The notes: generated from the letters alone by a model not told the origin. A stretch of DNA of 64,000 nt from Gordonibacter sp034932485 (GCA_034932485.1 JAYFOQ010000009.1:62001-126000), one strand, 5' to 3'; counted from the stretch's first letter, positions 1 through 9,555 are shown. Translations and numbers: made by a program.

Positions 1-315
1 ATTCCGCTAGACCTCCATACGGCTCCACCGCGCGAATTGGCCGATGTCGACCGTACGCGTTTGTTTGGTCTTATGACCACGCCTGAGGTGTTGGTGGGTA
101 TACGTCAGCGGCGTCTTGGAAACGCTGGCGTGGTGGCAAAGAGCTATGCAGATCCTGAGTATGTTTATCAGGATCTCGACGAGGCACGCGCTCTTATGCG
201 CAAACTCGGTTGCATTGTCGTTCACACCGAAAATCGAGCCGTTGAGGAAACCGCCCAAGAGATTTTGCGTTACTATGAGCGCGCTCACCCTCCATCGGCT
301 GATATGATGGGATAG
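1..315 (+). CDS. Pyruvate, phosphate dikinase regulatory protein (DUF299), 3' part only
   Basis: The frame is open from base 1 and ends at a stop at 313-315, so only the last 104 residues are present and the true start lies outside the window. The tail matches the DUF299 kinase/pyrophosphorylase family: a PLDLHTAPP stretch, DVDRTRLFGLMTTPEVLVGI, and a closing DPEYVYQDLDEARALMRKLGC segment. Members control PPDK or PEP synthase by ADP-dependent phosphorylation and Pi-dependent dephosphorylation of a threonine beside the catalytic histidine. The gene ends 62 bases before ppdK on the same strand, which supports that partner. A TTG at 37 is only an internal codon. The ADP/Pi-binding P-loop is outside the window and cannot be checked. 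Confidence 0.85.
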   Translation: MPLDLHTAPPRELADVDRTRLFGLMTTPEVLVGIRQRRLGNAGVVAKSYADPEYVYQDLDEARALMRKLGCIVVHTENRAVEETAQEILRYYERAHPPSADMMG

Positions 316-377
316 GCCTGCGAATCTACGTGGTTCGAAACTCTGTACGACTGGCATCGTGTTTAAGGAGAAAAAAG

Positions 378-3116
378 GTGACTGAAGAAGTCAAACGAGT
401 CTATGCTTTTGGCAAAGACGCAGAGGGTAACAACGTAACCGAGGGTAACACGTCTATGAAGGCGGTGCTGGGCGGCAAGGGGGCAAACCTCGCCGAAATG
501 GCCAACATCGGACTCCCGGTGCCTCCGGGATTCACCATCTCATGCCAGACATGCATGGAATACGCTAACGCCGGCAATGTGTGGCCCGAAGGCGTGCTTG
601 ACACCATCCAGAAATACCGTGAGGATCTAGAAACCCGCATGGGTAAGAAGATTGGCGAGGCCAGTGACCCGCTGCTCGTGTCCGTGCGCTCCGGTGCCCC
701 GTTGTCTATGCCGGGCATGATGGACACCGTGCTGAACCTCGGCCTGAACGACGAATCCATCAAGGGTCTTATTACTCAGACTGAGAACCCTCGTTTTGCA
801 TGGGATTCCTATCGTCGCTTTATTCAGATGTTCTCTTCCGTAGTTATGGGCCTCGACGGCGATTTGTTTGAAAATGCTATTACAGCTATGAAGAACGATC
901 GCGGCGTAGCTTCCGACACCGATCTTACCGCCGAAGATCTACAGGGACTTGTAACCGAGTTCAAGCGAATTTTTACTGATAACGTGTCGGCTACCGAGTA
1001 TCCGACCCTTGTGGTGGGTGGCATGGTGCAGTTCCCGCAAGATCCCAGCGTGCAGCTGCAACTGGCTATTGAGGCCGTGTTTGGTAGCTGGAACAATCCG
1101 CGTGCTACGCTCTATCGCAAGCAGAACAAAATCGCTGACGATTTGGGTACGGCGGTTAATGTGCAGTCCATGGTGTTTGGCAATAAGGGCAACACCAGTG
1201 CCACTGGCGTTGCGTTTACGCGTAATCCCGCGAATGGCGAAAAGGAATTCTACGGCGACTACCTAGTTAACGCTCAAGGTGAAGATGTCGTAGCGGGTAT
1301 CCGCAATACGAGCCCCATTGCTGAACTCAAGCATGTTGAGGGTCTTGAAGAGGCGGGAACCGAGCTCGAAGAGGTGTTTGTGACGCTGGAGAACCACTTC
1401 CGCGACATGTGTGACATTGAGTTCACTATCGAGCAAGGCAAGCTTTGGATGCTGCAGACTCGCGTAGGTAAGCGTACTGCCGCCGCTGCACTGCATATTG
1501 CTATTGAAATGGAGAAAGAGGGCCTCATTTCCAAGAAAGAGGCCGTCATGCGCGTCGATCCTGAGCAGCTCGATCAGCTGTTGCACCCGCAATTTGATAA
1601 GCACGCCAACTACGACGTAGTAGCAAAAGGCCTGAACGCGAGCCCGGGCGCTGCGGTAGGCGAGGCGGTATTCTCTGCTGTTGATGCGGTAGCTGCCACC
1701 GAATCTGGTCGCAAGTGTGTTTTGGTGCGCTGGGAGACAAACCCCGACGATCTGGCTGGTATGATTGCTGCTGAGGGTATTCTTACCTCACATGGTGGCA
1801 AGACGAGCCATGCGGCAGTTATCGCTCGTGGCATGGGTACCCCGTGTGTTTGTGGCGCTGAGACCCTGAAAATTGATGCCGAGAAGAAGGAAGCGATTAT
1901 CGCCGGTACCGATATCGTTATCCGTGAAGGCGATATGATCTCCATCGATGGCACGTCAGGCTCGGTGGTGTTGGGTGCGGTAGAGCTGGTATTGCCTGAG
2001 CTTACGGGCGACCTGGATACTATTTTGGAATGGGCAGACGAGTTCCGTACCATGGGTGTGCGCGCTAACGCCGACAACCCTGAGGATGCCGAGTTGTCGC
2101 GTGGCTTTGGTGCTGAAGGCATTGGCCTTTGCCGTACTGAGCATATGTTCCTAGGCGACCGCAAACAGATTATCCAGTCGTTTATTTTGAACGAAGAGCC
2201 GGCTGTTCGCGAGAAAGCTCTTGCCGACTTGTTGGAGGCCCAGACAGGTGATTTCTATGGTATGTTTAAAGCCATGGACGGTCTGCCGGTTATCGTGCGT
2301 TTGCTGGATCCGCCACTACACGAATTCTTGCCGGCACCGCGTGAGTTGGAAGTTGAGATTACGCGTATGGAGTGCGAAGGCGCGTCTCCGGCTGAAATTG
2401 CCGAGAAGCGTACCTTGTTGAGCCAGTGCGATGCTATGGCTGAAGTAAATCCGATGTTGGGTTTGCGCGGCTGTCGTCTTGCTATCCTGTATCCGGAGCT
2501 TCCGGCCATGCAGGTGCGTGCTATCGCCACTGCAACTGCTCGTTTGCAGAAAGAAGGCTTGCATCCCGAGCCGGAAATTATGATTCCTTTGGTGAGTGTT
2601 TTGCCTGAGCTGGAGACGCTGCGTACCGAGGCCGAAGAGGTGCTTGCTCAGGTTGCCGCTGAGGAAGGGGTCGAGTTAAACATCGCCATTGGTACGATGA
2701 TCGAGCTGCCGCGCGCTGCGGTTACTGCTGACGAGATTGCCACCAAGGCCGACTTCTTCAGCTTCGGCACCAACGACTTGACGCAGACGGCGTTCGGCTT
2801 TAGCCGTGATGATGTGGAGTCGAAGTTTGTCCCGCGTTATCTCGAACGTCGCATTTTGCCCTATAACCCCTTCGAGACCGTTGACCCCGGCGTTGCTGCG
2901 TTGGTTGACATCGCCTGCCAGAAGGGTCGCGCTACGAATCCGGATATCACGCTGGGCGTGTGCGGTGAGCACGGCGGCGATCCTGATTCGGTGAAGACGT
3001 TCCACAAGATTGGCCTCACCTATGTAAGCTGCTCGCCTTATCGTGTTCCGCTGGCTCGCTTGGCTGCTGGTCAGGCTGCCCTTGCCGAGACGATGGGCGA
3101 CGCACGCGATAAATAA
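378..3116 (+). CDS. ppdK: Pyruvate, phosphate dikinase
   Basis: A 912-residue PPDK, the usual length, converting pyruvate, ATP and Pi reversibly to PEP, AMP and PPi in the cytoplasm. The N-terminal ATP-grasp domain starts with KAVLGGKGANLAEMANIGLPVPPGFTI. The swivelling phosphohistidine domain carries GGKTSHAAVIARGMGTPC with the catalytic His at about residue 478. The C-terminal PEP/pyruvate TIM barrel ends with GVCGEHGG, whose Cys is at about residue 862. I chose GTG at 378 because AAGGAG sits just upstream; an in-frame start at 330 would add 16 residues not expected in the family. The preceding gene is its regulatory protein. In anaerobes PPDK can run glycolytically with PPi or gluconeogenically; which applies here cannot be told from sequence. 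Confidence 0.97.
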   Translation: MTEEVKRVYAFGKDAEGNNVTEGNTSMKAVLGGKGANLAEMANIGLPVPPGFTISCQTCMEYANAGNVWPEGVLDTIQKYREDLETRMGKKIGEASDPLLVSVRSGAPLSMPGMMDTVLNLGLNDESIKGLITQTENPRFAWDSYRRFIQMFSSVVMGLDGDLFENAITAMKNDRGVASDTDLTAEDLQGLVTEFKRIFTDNVSATEYPTLVVGGMVQFPQDPSVQLQLAIEAVFGSWNNPRATLYRKQNKIADDLGTAVNVQSMVFGNKGNTSATGVAFTRNPANGEKEFYGDYLVNAQGEDVVAGIRNTSPIAELKHVEGLEEAGTELEEVFVTLENHFRDMCDIEFTIEQGKLWMLQTRVGKRTAAAALHIAIEMEKEGLISKKEAVMRVDPEQLDQLLHPQFDKHANYDVVAKGLNASPGAAVGEAVFSAVDAVAATESGRKCVLVRWETNPDDLAGMIAAEGILTSHGGKTSHAAVIARGMGTPCVCGAETLKIDAEKKEAIIAGTDIVIREGDMISIDGTSGSVVLGAVELVLPELTGDLDTILEWADEFRTMGVRANADNPEDAELSRGFGAEGIGLCRTEHMFLGDRKQIIQSFILNEEPAVREKALADLLEAQTGDFYGMFKAMDGLPVIVRLLDPPLHEFLPAPRELEVEITRMECEGASPAEIAEKRTLLSQCDAMAEVNPMLGLRGCRLAILYPELPAMQVRAIATATARLQKEGLHPEPEIMIPLVSVLPELETLRTEAEEVLAQVAAEEGVELNIAIGTMIELPRAAVTADEIATKADFFSFGTNDLTQTAFGFSRDDVESKFVPRYLERRILPYNPFETVDPGVAALVDIACQKGRATNPDITLGVCGEHGGDPDSVKTFHKIGLTYVSCSPYRVPLARLAAGQAALAETMGDARDK

Positions 3117-3134
3117 GCGTTTGTTAAGGCTTTT

Positions 3135-3175
3135 ACAGAAAAGGAGATCCGCATAAAGCGGGTCTCCTTTTCTGT
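3135..3175 (+). terminator. Strong hairpin terminator after ppdK
   Basis: Arms of 18 bases (3135-3152 and 3158-3175) pair with one T-G exception around a 5-base loop. The outer 13 pairs are perfect. It lies 18 bases past the ppdK stop. No long T run follows, but A and T runs lie inside the stem, so it could also serve the convergent ATPase gene. Confidence 0.75.
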
Positions 3176-3308
3176 GGGCTGTACGATTTCATTATCTCTT
3201 TGTCTAAGCTGTCTAAAATTAACGAACCTACTTTGTACTAATGTCACCAGTGTAACTGTCGTTACTATCGTGCTTTATGGGGATGCCGAGCGGGTTAGAC
3301 CAAATTGA

Positions 3309-6128
3309 TCAAACTATCTTTCTTGCTGCCTTCCACCTTCCAATAGCCTTGGCAATTTCGGTCTGTACAAGTGAGAGAACCGCAAGACCCAGTGCGATGG
3401 CCCATTGCCAAGCGTTCATGGGCGCACCACCAAAGGCGTCAAGTATCGGCGGCACTAGCAGAACAATCAGCACCAAAGCGGTACTGGCGACTACGGCCCA
3501 GCCCAACTGGGGGTTGCGTCCACCTTCGCGGTTCCATACCGGATCGGTAGTGGATCGTTGGTTTATGGCGCGTAAAACTTGCGAGAAAGTGAGCACGGCA
3601 AAAGCCATTGTGCGTCCAATAGCCTCATCTCCACCCACGTCGCGTCCTAAAATAAAGGCAAAGAGGGCGAAAGCGGCTACGAATAGACCCTGGAATACTA
3701 CGCGCTTGATAAGGCGTGGCTCCAGAAGCGTGCCTGCGCGCAAAGGTGGGTGCTCCATGATGTGTTTGCTTGCGGGTTCAACACCCAGGGCGAGTGCGGG
3801 AAGGGTTGCTGTTGCGAGGTTTACCCACAAGATCATCACGGCGGTAAGCGGTGCATTCCAGTTTAGGGCTACCGCAATGAGCAAGACTACAATTTCAGCG
3901 AGGTTGTCGGCCACCAGGAATTGCACCACTTTTTGGATATTGCGGTGAACACGACGACCTTCCTTTACCGCATAGACGATAGTAGTAAAACGATCGTCTA
4001 GCAAAATCATATCGGAAGCATCTTTTGCAACGTCGGTGCCGGTAATGCCCATGGCAACGCCAATATCGGCAGCCTTGAGGGCGGGCGCATCATTGACGCC
4101 GTCTCCTGTCATGGCGGTAATTTCGCCGTCGGCTTTAAGAGATCGAACGATGCGTAGTTTGTGGAAGGGGGAAACGCGGGCGAATACGCTGGCACGTCGC
4201 GCGGCTTCATCAAGTTGCGCGTCGTCCATTGAATCCAATTCCTTGCCGGTAACTACAAGGTCGCCAGGGCGATATATATCTAGCTCAGCTCCAATAGCAC
4301 GGGCGGTGGCGGCGTGATCACCTGTGATCATAACCGTGCGCACGCCAGCGGTGCGACAGGTTTCGACTGCAGCCCGTACATCGGGGCGAGGCGGATCCAT
4401 CATGCCAACCAGTCCGACTAATATAAGATCTTGTTCGACATCCTCGCTCTCGGGAGGTATGTTTGGTAGCGCGCGTAGGGCAAAGGACAGTACGCGCAAA
4501 GCTTCATCGGAAAGGTGTGCTGCTATGGCGAGCGCGTTGGCTTTGTCTTGGTCGGTAATCGGCCGCGGACCGCCGTCATCCATGATAAAAGTGCAACGGG
4601 GTAATATGCCATCGAGTGCGCCTTTTACGGCTGCTACCACCTGGCCTTCACGTTCGTGCATAGTGGTCATGCGCTTGCGATCTGAATCGAACGGGCGCTC
4701 GGCAAGGCGAGGGTAAGCGCTACGCAGATCGGTGGGATCGACGCCGTGATTGCGTGCCAGTATAAGTAATGCACCTTCCGTGGGGTCTCCGATGATGGAG
4801 CCTGGCGTTGCGATAGGCGTTGAGGTTGTGTTGAGGGCGCTCTGCGTGGTGTTATTTGGATGAGGCTTAGTGTTGTTGGATTCGGTAAAACTAGCATCGT
4901 TGCAGAGGACCGCTACAAATGCGAGGTCGCCAAACAAAGTTGGGTGGGCGTGAGCTGCCTCTTCGGGCGTATCGGTGCTGTTTTGGTCAAGGTTGGGGCC
5001 TAAAGCAACGCGCACGACGCTCATGCGGTTTTCAGTGAGGGTGCCGGTCTTGTCGGTACATATTACGGTTGCACCACCTAATGTCTCGACGGCGGGCAAA
5101 CGACGCACTAAGGCTTGGTGCTTTGCCATGCGCTTTACCCCTAATGCCATAACGATAGTGGCCGTGGCCGGCAGACTTTCGGGGATTACTGAAATGGCTA
5201 GTGAAATAGCTAAAAGAAGCATGGGGGCGAAAGGACGCCCGTAGGCCATGCCGATGGCAAGTACAACTACTGCAGCAGCTACTCCTATGATAGTGAGTAG
5301 CTTGCCGAAGGATGCGAGTTTACGTTTTAGAGGGGTGTCAAGTTCTTCGTCTCCTTCGAGGAGGCTGGCAATCTGGCCCACCTCGGTATGCATTCCGGTA
5401 GCGGTGACCACGCCGGTGCCGCGTCCTCCGGTGACAATGGCGGTGGCAAATGCCATTGTTGTCCGATCTCCCAAAGGAGCTCCCGGTGCTACATCAGCAG
5501 CAGCATCTTTCTCAACGGGAACCGACTCTCCGGTGAGCGACGATTCCTGGATGCGCAGACTGGCTGCTTGGATAAGCCTTAGGTCGGCGGGCACCATGCT
5601 GCCATCGCCCAGTTGAACGATGTCACCTACGACAAGGTTGTGCGCAGGAATTATCTCTTCAACGCCATCACGTATAACACGAGCGCTGGGGGCACTCATG
5701 GTTCGTAATGCCTCAAGGGAAGACTGTGCATTGCGTTCTTGCACAATACCAATAACCGCATTTACTATCACGATAGCAGTGATGATGCCAGCTTCGGCCC
5801 ATTCCTGTAATAGGGCAGAGAGTATGGCGGCAACTAAAAGAATAAGAACCATAGGATCGCCCAGTTGCTCGCGCACCATAGCACCGAGTGTTTTAGGGGG
5901 CTTCGAGGCGAGTTCGTTGGGTCCGTATTTCGCTAAGCGCTTCCGTGCTTCGGCATTTGAAAGCCCCTGCTCTTTTGATTCGAAGGCTGCGAGTACGTCG
6001 TTGGGGGTCTTTGCGTGCCATGGTGCCTTTACGGCGGTGTGCACGGGGTTGTTGGTTGACTCAGGGTTGGTATGATGGGTTACCGTGGATGAAACAGAGG
6101 GGCGCGGATGGTCGGTACGAGAGTGCAT
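3309..6128 (-). CDS. P2-type cation-transporting ATPase (calcium-type)
   Basis: A 939-residue P-type ATPase of the Ca2+-ATPase (P2) class, an integral membrane pump. It shows the N-terminal cation-ATPase domain (KTPNDVLAAF), the actuator LTGES, the phosphorylation site CTDKTGTLTENRM with Asp359, MITGDH, and the hinge MTGDGVNDAPALKAADIG. Membrane helix M4 has PESLPA, M5 has ADNLAEIV, and M6 has NLATATLP. Start: ATG at 6126-6128 has GGGGAAAGGA upstream; an in-frame start at 6215 adds 29 residues without a comparable site. Two oddities: an Asn/Thr-rich insert in the nucleotide-binding domain just before GDPTEGALL, and Ala774 in M6 where SERCA-type pumps carry the Asp that binds Ca2+. The ion is therefore uncertain. 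The gene converges on ppdK and diverges from mtnA. Confidence 0.9.
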   Translation of the reverse strand: MHSRTDHPRPSVSSTVTHHTNPESTNNPVHTAVKAPWHAKTPNDVLAAFESKEQGLSNAEARKRLAKYGPNELASKPPKTLGAMVREQLGDPMVLILLVAAILSALLQEWAEAGIITAIVIVNAVIGIVQERNAQSSLEALRTMSAPSARVIRDGVEEIIPAHNLVVGDIVQLGDGSMVPADLRLIQAASLRIQESSLTGESVPVEKDAAADVAPGAPLGDRTTMAFATAIVTGGRGTGVVTATGMHTEVGQIASLLEGDEELDTPLKRKLASFGKLLTIIGVAAAVVVLAIGMAYGRPFAPMLLLAISLAISVIPESLPATATIVMALGVKRMAKHQALVRRLPAVETLGGATVICTDKTGTLTENRMSVVRVALGPNLDQNSTDTPEEAAHAHPTLFGDLAFVAVLCNDASFTESNNTKPHPNNTTQSALNTTSTPIATPGSIIGDPTEGALLILARNHGVDPTDLRSAYPRLAERPFDSDRKRMTTMHEREGQVVAAVKGALDGILPRCTFIMDDGGPRPITDQDKANALAIAAHLSDEALRVLSFALRALPNIPPESEDVEQDLILVGLVGMMDPPRPDVRAAVETCRTAGVRTVMITGDHAATARAIGAELDIYRPGDLVVTGKELDSMDDAQLDEAARRASVFARVSPFHKLRIVRSLKADGEITAMTGDGVNDAPALKAADIGVAMGITGTDVAKDASDMILLDDRFTTIVYAVKEGRRVHRNIQKVVQFLVADNLAEIVVLLIAVALNWNAPLTAVMILWVNLATATLPALALGVEPASKHIMEHPPLRAGTLLEPRLIKRVVFQGLFVAAFALFAFILGRDVGGDEAIGRTMAFAVLTFSQVLRAINQRSTTDPVWNREGGRNPQLGWAVVASTALVLIVLLVPPILDAFGGAPMNAWQWAIALGLAVLSLVQTEIAKAIGRWKAARKIV

Positions 6129-6316
6129 GGTGTTTCCTTTCCCCCTACAATGAAGGTTTATATCAAAGTGAAACCGACGATACCTGATAGGCGTTAGTAT
6201 CCACCGAACCGTCATGTGTCGGTCATGAAAGCATTACGTGTCTCCCGTATGCCATTGTTTCGTGACGTCTTTGGTGATGAGGTAAAATGACCTGACGAAA
6301 CGAAAGGACGTTCTCA

Positions 6317-7390
6317 ATGGTGAAGAAGATATGCTTAGACAACCTACCGCATACCGTTGCGCTTGAGCGTGATCCTGAGGGGCGAGCCTGCTTCTCTTAT
6401 GTTGATCAAAGAAAGTTGCCTGACGCTCTTCATTTCGAACGTACGAGGGAGTGGCATCAGGTAGTTGATGCCATTAAAGATCTTGGTGTGCGGGGGGCGC
6501 CAGCTATTGGTATCGCGGGAGCTGGTGCGTTGGCTCTTTGGGCTTGCAATGAAGGTGCTTCCCGTGCCGTGTCGCATGGATGCAGCCAGGCGATGCCTCA
6601 GTTTCTGGAAGAGATTGAATCGGTGGCTGACGAAATTGTTTGCGCGCGTCCGACTGCAGTAAATTTGGAATGGGCGGTACGCCGTGCAGCTAGGCGAGCG
6701 CAGACGGTTGCAGCGGAAGGTGCTGCACCGAGTGATGTGGCCGATTTCCTCTTTACTAACGTGAAACGTATGGAGGCGGAAGATGAAGCAACAAATCGGG
6801 CTATTGGAGAACAGGGCGCTGCCCTTGTGGGCCCAGGCAGCCGCCTGCTTACGCACTGCAATGCAGGAAGCTTGGCTACTGCCTTTTATGGTACGGCTCT
6901 TGGTATCGTGTATGCAGCCGCAGAGCGAGGTTTGGTTGAGCGCGTGTATGCCGACGAGACACGTCCAGTGGGGCAGGGTGCGCGCCTGACGGCCTGGGAG
7001 CTATCGCGTGTGGGTATCCCTTGTACGCTTATTTGTGACAATATGGCAGCAAGTCTCATGGCTGCGGGTCAGGTAGACGCGGTATTCGTTGGTGCTGATC
7101 GCATTGCCGCTAATGGGGACGTGGCCAACAAGATTGGAACCTACGGTGTAGCCGTTCTGGCACGCTACCATGGCATTCCGTTCTATGTAGCGGCTCCGAC
7201 GTCCACCATCGACTTCTCGTTAGCTGACGGTTCAGGCATCCCTATCGAGCAACGCGAACCTTCCGAGGTTTTACCGCGGCCCTTGACTGGTGTGGAAGTG
7301 TGGAACCCTGCCTTTGATGTTACCCCAGCTGACCTTATTACTGCCATTGTCACTGAGCAGGGGGTGTTCGAGCCAGGTAGGCTAAGCTAG
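6317..7390 (+). CDS. mtnA: S-methyl-5-thioribose-1-phosphate isomerase
   Basis: A 357-residue member of the eIF2B-like aldose-ketose isomerase family. It converts 5-methylthioribose-1-phosphate to the ribulose form in the methionine salvage pathway. Family signatures are GVRGAPAIGIAGA near residue 60, THCNAGSLAT (catalytic Cys), YADETRPVGQGARLTAWEL, and FVGADRIAANGDVANKIGTY (catalytic Asp). The ATG at 6317 follows GAAAGGACG at good spacing. The next gene, dgt, starts 37 bases past the stop. No other methionine-salvage gene is in the window, so the branch may be incomplete, or the enzyme may act on a related sugar phosphate such as deoxyribose or ribose derivatives, as proposed for some bacteria. 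Confidence 0.93.
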   Translation: MVKKICLDNLPHTVALERDPEGRACFSYVDQRKLPDALHFERTREWHQVVDAIKDLGVRGAPAIGIAGAGALALWACNEGASRAVSHGCSQAMPQFLEEIESVADEIVCARPTAVNLEWAVRRAARRAQTVAAEGAAPSDVADFLFTNVKRMEAEDEATNRAIGEQGAALVGPGSRLLTHCNAGSLATAFYGTALGIVYAAAERGLVERVYADETRPVGQGARLTAWELSRVGIPCTLICDNMAASLMAAGQVDAVFVGADRIAANGDVANKIGTYGVAVLARYHGIPFYVAAPTSTIDFSLADGSGIPIEQREPSEVLPRPLTGVEVWNPAFDVTPADLITAIVTEQGVFEPGRLS

Positions 7391-7427
7391 AATGGACGAT
7401 ATGCAGCGAGGTTGCAAGGAGGTTCCC

Positions 7428-8471
7428 ATGCGCATTATCTACCGCGAGGACCAAGAACAGCGTGAGCACGAGAGGCTTTCTTCCGATGCGGCATTTGCCG
7501 ATGAGGGTGAGGGGCGCGCTTGTTCGGCTCAGCCCGATATACTGCGCAACGATTACCAACGTGACCGTGACAAGATATTGCATACGAAGTCATTCCGTCG
7601 CCTTTCGCACAAAACTCAGGTGTTCTTGGCTGCTGAGGGTGACCACTTTCGCACAAGACTCACGCATACGCTAGAAGTTTCTCAGATCGCTCGCACTATT
7701 GCCCGTGCCCTAGGCTTAAATGAGGATTTGACGGAGGCGATATCGCTCGGACATGATTTAGGACATACGCCGTTTGGGCATACGGGTGAGGATGCTTTGT
7801 CTTATTGTCTCGCGCGTCATCGGGGTATTGATATATGCTCGTCGGAGGCTTCGCTACTTTATCGACATAATGAGCAAAGCTTGCGTGTGGTTGAGCGTAT
7901 TGAAAACGGTGGAAAAGGATTAAATCTGACACCTGAGGTGCGTGATGGTATTCTTAATCATACGGGAACCCTGCGTGCCGAGACGCTTGAGGGACGCATT
8001 GTGGGTACGGCTGATCGTATCGCATATGTGAATCATGATATCGATGATGCTATCCGAGCGGGTATTTTGGCTGAAAATGACCTACCTACATCGACTCATG
8101 CCATATTGGGCCCAGATCATTCTTCACGTATCGAAACGCTTGTACTCGATATGGTGGAGACCTCGGCTGCGTGTGGCGACATTCGCATGAGTGATTCTAT
8201 TTGGAATGCCATGATGGAGCTGCGGTCGTTCTTGTTCGGACGCGTGTACCAATCGCCTGTGGTATTGGCGGAAGTGGAAAAGGCAACTTATCTCATAAGC
8301 GCACTCTTCGATTACTATGTCGATCATATCGAGCAGGTACCACAAGAATACCGGGTGATTTCAGACGGGGATGATTTGCGCGCGGTGTGTGATTTTGTGG
8401 CCGGTATGACCGATCGCTACGCGAAGAATCAGTTTCAGCAGTTGTTCGTACCGCGTTCGTTGCATTACTAG
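7428..8471 (+). CDS. dgt: Deoxyguanosinetriphosphate triphosphohydrolase-like protein (HD domain)
   Basis: A 347-residue HD-superfamily dNTP triphosphohydrolase, expected to hydrolyse dNTPs to nucleoside plus triphosphate in the cytoplasm. The metal-binding residues are in RTRLTHTLEVSQIART (first His) and GHDLGHTPFGHTGEDAL (the HD pair and further histidines). The N-terminal FRRLSHKTQVF stretch is typical of the short Dgt-like class. Start ATG 7428 has AAGGAGG 6 bases upstream, clearly better than the in-frame ATG at 7392. It sits directly behind mtnA and is probably co-transcribed. In many Gram-positives dgt precedes dnaG or rpoD; here it does not. Substrate preference cannot be read from sequence. 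Confidence 0.93.
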   Translation: MRIIYREDQEQREHERLSSDAAFADEGEGRACSAQPDILRNDYQRDRDKILHTKSFRRLSHKTQVFLAAEGDHFRTRLTHTLEVSQIARTIARALGLNEDLTEAISLGHDLGHTPFGHTGEDALSYCLARHRGIDICSSEASLLYRHNEQSLRVVERIENGGKGLNLTPEVRDGILNHTGTLRAETLEGRIVGTADRIAYVNHDIDDAIRAGILAENDLPTSTHAILGPDHSSRIETLVLDMVETSAACGDIRMSDSIWNAMMELRSFLFGRVYQSPVVLAEVEKATYLISALFDYYVDHIEQVPQEYRVISDGDDLRAVCDFVAGMTDRYAKNQFQQLFVPRSLHY

Positions 8472-8498
8472 GTTTTTTCACGTGGTAGGGGAGCCATC

Positions 8499-8526
8499 TT
8501 GCGCAGGTGCATGAAACTTGTATAAT
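8499..8526 (+). promoter_or_regulatory. Predicted azlC promoter, probably leaderless
   Basis: TTGCGC (8499-8504), a 16-base spacer and a perfect TATAAT (8521-8526). The azlC ATG begins 10 bases after the -10 box and no ribosome-binding site is visible, so the transcript would start within a few bases of the initiation codon. Confidence 0.6.
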
Positions 8527-8535
8527 CGATAAGCT

Positions 8536-9222
8536 ATGCTTTCTCGAGATCATATACGTCAGTCGTTTTCCGCCGCATTGCCTATTATGTTAGGCTATGT
8601 GGCTATTGGTCTACCGTGTGGCATTCTGTGTTCTTCTATTGGTTTGGATGCAGTACAAGTGTTGCTGCTTTCTGCACTGTTTTATTCGGGGGCAGGGCAG
8701 TTCATGATCCCGAATATGTGGCTGGCGGCGTCGCCCATTGCCTCTATCATTGCGAGTGTGTCACTGGTTAATACGCGTCAAACACTTTATGCTGCTTCAT
8801 TTGCTCCACGTTGTGAAGGGGTGAAGAAGCGTTTAGCTTTCCTGTTTGCTGCTACCGTTACCGATGAGAGCTATGGCGTGAATACGGCGAAGTTCGCAGA
8901 GGGTGACTGGTCGGTTGGCCGGGCTACCGCGGTTAATCTTATGTCGCAGAGCTCGTGGGCGCTTTCAAACGTGGTGGGTGTATTAGTGGGCAATGCGGTA
9001 GGCGTACCTTTGGCTATTGCAGCGTTTGCAATGACTTCAATCTTTATATGTCTCTTGGTTTCTCAAAAAGCTTCTGCTGCGACGTTTGTGGCGGCGGGTG
9101 CGGCGATGCTTGGTGTGTTTACTTGTAAGACCATCGGGCTGGGAGGCCCGGCTATTTTGGTGGGCGCGCTTGTTGGTGTGATGGCTGCCTTATTGTTCAC
9201 GTGGGCAAAGGAGCGTGGATAA
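8536..9222 (+). CDS. azlC: AzlC family branched-chain amino acid exporter, large subunit
   Basis: A 228-residue, strongly hydrophobic protein with the AzlC pattern: an N-terminal ALPIMLGYVAIGLPCGIL helix, FYSGAGQFM, and the conserved loop LVNTRQTLYAASFAPR near residue 75. AzlC with AzlD forms an inner-membrane exporter of branched-chain amino acids or analogues. The gene abuts the AzlD gene with no gap. The start ATG lacks a ribosome-binding site but lies right behind a consensus -10, so it may be read from a leaderless mRNA. Some databases label the family 'ABC permease', but no ATPase is present and none is expected. Confidence 0.9.
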   Translation: MLSRDHIRQSFSAALPIMLGYVAIGLPCGILCSSIGLDAVQVLLLSALFYSGAGQFMIPNMWLAASPIASIIASVSLVNTRQTLYAASFAPRCEGVKKRLAFLFAATVTDESYGVNTAKFAEGDWSVGRATAVNLMSQSSWALSNVVGVLVGNAVGVPLAIAAFAMTSIFICLLVSQKASAATFVAAGAAMLGVFTCKTIGLGGPAILVGALVGVMAALLFTWAKERG

Positions 9223-9555
9223 ATGCAGTCGATGGGTTGGGGCGATTTCCTTATTGTTTTCGTTTGTTGCGCGATTACCATGCTGGTGTGTCGCGTACTG
9301 CCGTTGTTTTTGTTGAAAGGGAAACAACTGCCTGAAGGGGTTGAGCGTGCGCTTGGCTTTATCCCGCCGGCCGCGTTTGCTGCGTTGGTGGCAAACGATC
9401 TTTTGTCGCCGGGTATGTTTGATGCGGGCCTTTGGCCTGCTGCGGCTCCGCTTGTGGCTGCGGGTGTGGTAGCGTTGGTGGCATGGAAAACTAAATCGCT
9501 TTTATGGAGCGCCGTGTCCGGTGTAGCTGCGTATGCGCTGCTTATGCTTATATAA
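9223..9555 (+). CDS. azlD: AzlD family branched-chain amino acid transporter, small subunit
   Basis: A 110-residue protein with about four hydrophobic segments, starting at the base after the azlC stop. The motif CRVLPLFLLKGKQLPEGVERALGFIPPAAFAALVANDLL is characteristic of AzlD. It is the obligate small partner of AzlC in the exporter. The ATG at 9223 overlaps AzlC's terminal region only through its ribosome-binding site (GGAG at about 9209), so translation is likely coupled. The 174 bases after it hold the rplS promoter. Confidence 0.88.
   Translation: MQSMGWGDFLIVFVCCAITMLVCRVLPLFLLKGKQLPEGVERALGFIPPAAFAALVANDLLSPGMFDAGLWPAAAPLVAAGVVALVAWKTKSLLWSAVSGVAAYALLMLI

Noticed and set aside
3277..3948. 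Long open frame on the plus strand opposite the cation ATPase
   Set aside because: It is the antisense shadow of a well-supported ATPase gene, with Ser/Arg/Pro-rich composition and no family match.
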